Source: Nitrososphaerales archaeon TH5893 (lineage in GTDB: Archaea; Thermoproteota; Nitrososphaeria; Nitrososphaerales; Nitrososphaeraceae). From it: a stretch of 7,483 bases of DNA. The notes beneath the pieces were generated by a model. That model made no database searches and had not been told where the DNA came from. It saw nothing but the letters and a program-made list of their open reading frames with translations. Within the stretch, counting starts at the first letter, position 1; each line of letters starts with the position of its first letter. Position numbers and translations under genes: made by a program. Positions 5,551-7,483 of the stretch are shown here, one piece after another. The stretch is taken from contig JAATVT010000204.1 in the NCBI GenBank assembly GCA_014523685.1, forward strand, positions 1-7,483. Reading direction: 5' to 3'.

Positions 5551-6117
5551 AGGATATCCTCCCATCATCATTCCGCCAGGAGGTCCCATCATCATTTTAT
5601 CATGTTCACCCATCATCATCCCTGGACCCATCATACCTTGTCTATCCATGCCATGCATCATCATGTGTTGTTCTTTTGAGATCGGTTCACTTAACAATAT
5701 CTCCCCATTTCCCGGGTCAACAACTACCGTGCTGAAATTCATGTTTGGATCAATGACCATTATGTTGTAAACCAGAAATCCGCCATTCTCTCCAAGCTCA
5801 GCTGATACAGCATGAGATTCATTACCTACTGAAGTCTCTGCGGTTGTTGCAGCATCACTGAGGCTCACATTTATTTTCGATCCAATGGCTTCACTTATTA
5901 CACTCATCAGGTCGACAGTGCCCGTTATGTTACCTCCCATCTTCATCATTCCATCTCCAGACTTCATCATACCGGTATCATTACCCCCCATCATCTGAGC
6001 CTCGGCACTCTGTTTGGCAGAGATCAAATTTGAAGCTCCATTTCCTAATCCTATCTCAGCCGCTAATAGTATGCCGCCTAAAATAGCTGTTGTAGTCAAG
6101 ATTTTTGTATAATTCAT
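5545..6117 (-). CDS. Exported PepSY-like protein with Met/His-rich metal-binding segments
   Basis: The 190-residue protein has a signal peptide (hydrophobic core 6-20, likely cleavage AEA-QMM at 40/41). The first mature segment (41-62) holds seven Met in motifs such as GMMKSGDGMMKMGG. Residues 68-145 resemble a PepSY-type domain: MSVISEAIGSKINVSLSDA, a middle strand GGFLVYNIMVIDPNMNF, and VVVDPGNGEILLSEPI, where V-x-x-D-x-x-x-G-E-I-L is the typical end of PepSY repeats. The tail (150-190) has 15 Met within residues 152-185, plus His151, His155 and His172, in units such as HMMMHGM and GPGMMMGEHDKMMMG. Met/His clusters of this kind bind Cu(I) in exported copper chaperones and resistance proteins, so copper or silver binding outside the cell is a reasonable inference. 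It is not proven; PepSY domains often inhibit peptidases. Confidence 0.87.
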   Translation of the reverse strand: MNYTKILTTTAILGGILLAAEIGLGNGASNLISAKQSAEAQMMGGNDTGMMKSGDGMMKMGGNITGTVDLMSVISEAIGSKINVSLSDAATTAETSVGNESHAVSAELGENGGFLVYNIMVIDPNMNFSTVVVDPGNGEILLSEPISKEQHMMMHGMDRQGMMGPGMMMGEHDKMMMGPPGGMMMGGYPG

Positions 6118-6143
6118 GGTAATTACACACTAGGGAATACAAC

Positions 6144-6151
6144 GTATATTA
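6144..6151 (-). promoter_or_regulatory. TATA box of the Met-rich protein gene
   Basis: TAATATAC on the minus strand is centred about 30 bases before ATG 6117, giving a predicted leader of only about 4 bases. No Shine-Dalgarno sequence is present, consistent with near-leaderless translation. Confidence 0.4.
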
Positions 6152-6378
6152 GGATTAATAGAGGAAGGAACAAGTGCCCCAGAATAATCTGGTTTCCATT
6201 ACATATACTCTGTATGGCTAACGAAAGTGCTAGTAAAAAATCGCTTTTTCCCTATCGCGTTCCTGGTTGACTTCCGTATTCTTGTTATTGTATCATAGCA
6301 TCCCGTATTCGACTAGCTAAGTTTTATCTCTAGGGAAAATTTAGATATCTTTTTCAAGTTGTCCAATAATAATACTAA
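6152..6378. other. Non-coding stretch between divergent units
   Basis: No supported gene. A plus-strand ATG frame (near 6213) is only 18 codons, and a minus-strand frame next to the Met-rich gene has no start codon. A short inverted repeat AAAAA-TCGC-TTTTT lies near 6237-6250. The rest is AT-rich with no pattern I can interpret. Confidence 0.4.
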
Positions 6379-6486
6379 TTATAAAGAAAAAGTAACTTTT
6401 AAAAGATGAGGAAATCCGCTAGGCGAGTCTATGAAAATTGTTCGCCGTAGTACATAGCAGCACTAAACTAAGACGGGTATTTTTTA
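6379..6486 (+). ncRNA. Candidate small RNA with its own TATA box, hairpin and T-run
   Basis: TTATAAAG (6379-6386) is a good archaeal TATA box and predicts transcription start near 6405-6410. The following sequence has a hairpin: CTA+GGCGA (6419-6426) pairs with TCGCC-g-TAG (6442-6450), eight base pairs with one bulged G and a 15-base loop. A run of six T (6480-6485) ends the unit, giving an RNA of about 75-80 bases. The only ORF inside is 14 codons from ATG 6406. It is not a tRNA (no T-loop or cloverleaf), and no C/D or H/ACA boxes fit well. It converges on the Asp-box gene, with the T-run only 9 bases from that gene's stop codon. Confidence 0.3.
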
Positions 6487-6493
6487 ATCATAA

Positions 6494-6955
6494 TTATTCT
6501 TCCTCAGTTTCCTCATCTTCTGAAACTCCAATTGTTCCATTTGGTGCAAGTCGTAAAACGGATCCAAATGTCGCTCCATTATCATTGCTTACCCTCATTA
6601 CTGGTGTAGTACTCGTTTGATTCGTTTCCCACCACGAGACCACTATGCTATCAGCGTCTGATTCTATCTCCACATTTGAAGAATCCGAATTAGTGGTGTT
6701 GCTCAGGTTAATCTTATCTCCAAAGGTCTGTCCTCCATCATTAGACGCTCTAAAGTTTACTTCCTCGTTACCATTGGCTGTATTGTTAGTCCACCATGCT
6801 ACGTAGATGTTGTCTCCTGTGATAGCGGGTGGGGCACGGAAACTAGTAGGAGCAAATGCCTCTTCTAGATTCATTACAGCAATCATCGTTGTCCCTAAAA
6901 GAGTCATTGCAAAAAACAGAATAGTACCTTTTACGATAAACAGTTTCTTGTTCAT
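6494..6955 (-). CDS. Small exported Asp-box (BNR/sialidase-like repeat) protein
   Basis: The 153-residue protein has a signal peptide (about 5-35, cleavage near AFA-P at 35/36) and two tandem repeats of a beta-propeller-blade type. The first has NIYVAWWTNNTANG...NFRASNDGGQTFGD, the second SIVVSWWETNQTS...RVSNDNGATFGSV. Each ends in an Asp-box, S-x-D-x-G-x-T-F, at 71-78 and 123-130. The tail is acidic (SEDEETEEE). Complete sialidase-type propellers have about six blades with catalytic Arg and Tyr; here there are only two, so enzyme activity is not expected. Such short Asp-box proteins, often labelled sialidase, are in my memory frequent in soil Nitrososphaeria. Several N-x-T sequons (57, 86, 112, 139) could be glycosylated outside the cell. 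Surface binding or adhesion is a guess. Confidence 0.85.
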   Translation of the reverse strand: MNKKLFIVKGTILFFAMTLLGTTMIAVMNLEEAFAPTSFRAPPAITGDNIYVAWWTNNTANGNEEVNFRASNDGGQTFGDKINLSNTTNSDSSNVEIESDADSIVVSWWETNQTSTTPVMRVSNDNGATFGSVLRLAPNGTIGVSEDEETEEE

Positions 6956-6975
6956 GAGATTATAGAAAAATCATG

Positions 6976-6983
6976 ATATATAT
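6976..6983 (-). promoter_or_regulatory. TATA box of the Asp-box protein gene
   Basis: ATATATAT on the minus strand is centred about 25 bases before ATG 6955. This predicts transcription starting at or next to the ATG, a leaderless mRNA, and there is no Shine-Dalgarno sequence. Confidence 0.45.
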
Positions 6984-7095
6984 GTAGTCATTCAATTAAA
7001 GTTGTAGTGATATAGTGTGTTGCTACGCCATAAAGCGTTTTTAAGACTAGAAGGACCATCCTAGTAATAGAGATAAGATTACACTTTGTTTCAAA

Positions 7096-7353
7096 TCATT
7101 TTCGTTCTTTATACTTCGAGACCTGTTCTGACAACCAACTTATCATTTTATGTTGTGTTATTAGAAGAGCCATAATCAAAGGTTCTGTTGGAAATGGTGT
7201 TCCTTTTGCATTTATTGCCAAAGCATATTTCTCACAGTCGTTTAACATTTTTAAGAACAGCTTTTTGTCTTCTCTAGACTTTAGACTTTCGGCAAATCCT
7301 CTCCAAGATTCTATTTCCTTTGTATGTATGTTTTCTTTCGGGAAAAGACTCAT
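7096..7353 (-). CDS. Conserved protein of unknown function, 85 residues
   Basis: This is a small soluble, mostly helical protein with no signal peptide. The pattern W-x-G-F-A-x-x-L (18-24), REDKKLFLKMLNDCEKYALA (27-46) and INAKGTPFPTEPLIMALLI, then TQHKMISWL, looks strongly conserved; I recall near-identical motifs in other ammonia-oxidising archaea, always without known function. The start ATG at 7353 overlaps the stop of the upstream Cys-rich gene as ATGA (7350-7353), so the two are probably translationally coupled and cotranscribed. This supports a shared role with the zinc-ribbon partner, perhaps in regulation or complex assembly (inference). It has one Cys (Cys40) and no catalytic signature. 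No terminator was recognised in the 140 bases before the next gene. Confidence 0.85.
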   Translation of the reverse strand: MSLFPKENIHTKEIESWRGFAESLKSREDKKLFLKMLNDCEKYALAINAKGTPFPTEPLIMALLITQHKMISWLSEQVSKYKERK

Positions 7354-7483
7354 TTGTTGATGCGCCGACTTTTTTCTATTTGTCTCATCTTCACTTTGTA
7401 CTGGGCTTCAACTGGAGTAGTCCTTAACTGCATGCCGCAACAAGTACAAAATCTCTTGTCAGTGATAAAATAGCATTCACATC
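7350..7483 (-). CDS. Small Cys-rich (zinc-ribbon-like) protein, C-terminal part, truncated by the window end
   Basis: The frame is open to the window edge and the last 43 codons are visible. It begins CECYFITDKRFCTCCGMQLR and continues with a basic, helical tail (KVKMRQIEKSRRINK). The pattern C-x-C...F-C-x-C-C-G-x-x-L-R matches the second half of small zinc ribbons in which two Cys pairs bind one zinc ion; KxFCTCCGxxLR is a phrase I associate with short thaumarchaeal zinc-finger proteins. A nucleic-acid-binding role is plausible from the Cys knuckles plus the Arg/Lys tail, but not shown. The stop TGA overlaps the ATG of the 85-residue gene by four bases (ATGA). The start codon and the first residues are outside the window. 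Confidence 0.65.
   Translation of the reverse strand, partial: CECYFITDKRFCTCCGMQLRTTPVEAQYKVKMRQIEKSRRINK

Noticed and set aside
5399..5770. Plus-strand frames rich in Pro/Ile/Cys or His/Ser
   Set aside because: Antisense readings of the Met-rich codon runs of the exported PepSY-like gene and its terminator.
6213..6270. 18-codon plus-strand ORF beginning MANESASKKS
   Set aside because: Very short, no promoter at the right distance, and no continuing frame that reads as protein.
6405..6486. tRNA or C/D box RNA in the small-RNA candidate
   Set aside because: No cloverleaf, no T-loop consensus, no CTGA box; only one hairpin can be drawn.

Overview
The window reads as chromosomal DNA of an ammonia-oxidising archaeon of the class Nitrososphaeria (Thaumarchaeota), most likely of the Nitrososphaera/Nitrosocosmicus type. 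The basis is low G+C content, TATA-box promoters about 25 bases before several start codons (leaderless pattern), a blue-copper protein, many short exported proteins with acidic or Gly/Met-rich tails, and small conserved proteins that resemble thaumarchaeal families. The taxonomic call is inference from protein style; no rRNA is present.

Layout. 1-630 (+): the 3' end of an asparagine synthetase (asnB) and an overlapping 53-residue ORF. 720-1136 (-): a single-domain response regulator. 1357-2296 is a patch of gene decay: a ribbon-helix-helix gene broken by one frameshift (-), a small secreted-protein pseudogene with a lost start codon and two frameshifts (+), and a frameshifted N-terminal fragment (-) that resembles a thaumarchaeal tyrosine recombinase. 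I read this as the scar of a lost mobile element.

2427-3418: a four-helix membrane protein (-) diverges from an exported cupredoxin (+) whose axial copper ligand is Leu instead of Met. 3476-4192 (-): a rhomboid intramembrane serine protease, with a possible 29-codon leaderless micro-ORF just upstream. 4428-5123 (-): an exported protein of unknown function with a 48-bp tandem duplication and an acidic tail. 5266-5515 (-): possibly a degraded gene. 5545-6117 (-): an exported PepSY-like protein with extreme Met/His-rich segments, probably metal (copper) binding. 6379-6486 (+): a possible small RNA. 6494-6955 (-): a short exported protein with two Asp-box (BNR) motifs. 7096-7483 (-): an 85-residue conserved protein translationally coupled (ATGA overlap) to the end of a small Cys-rich zinc-ribbon protein that runs off the window.

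From about 2.4 to 7.0 kb almost every gene encodes an exported or membrane protein, and two of them have copper-related features. I see an accessory cell-envelope/copper-handling neighbourhood rather than a defined defence or biosynthetic system. No tRNA, rRNA, CRISPR array or intact insertion sequence was found.
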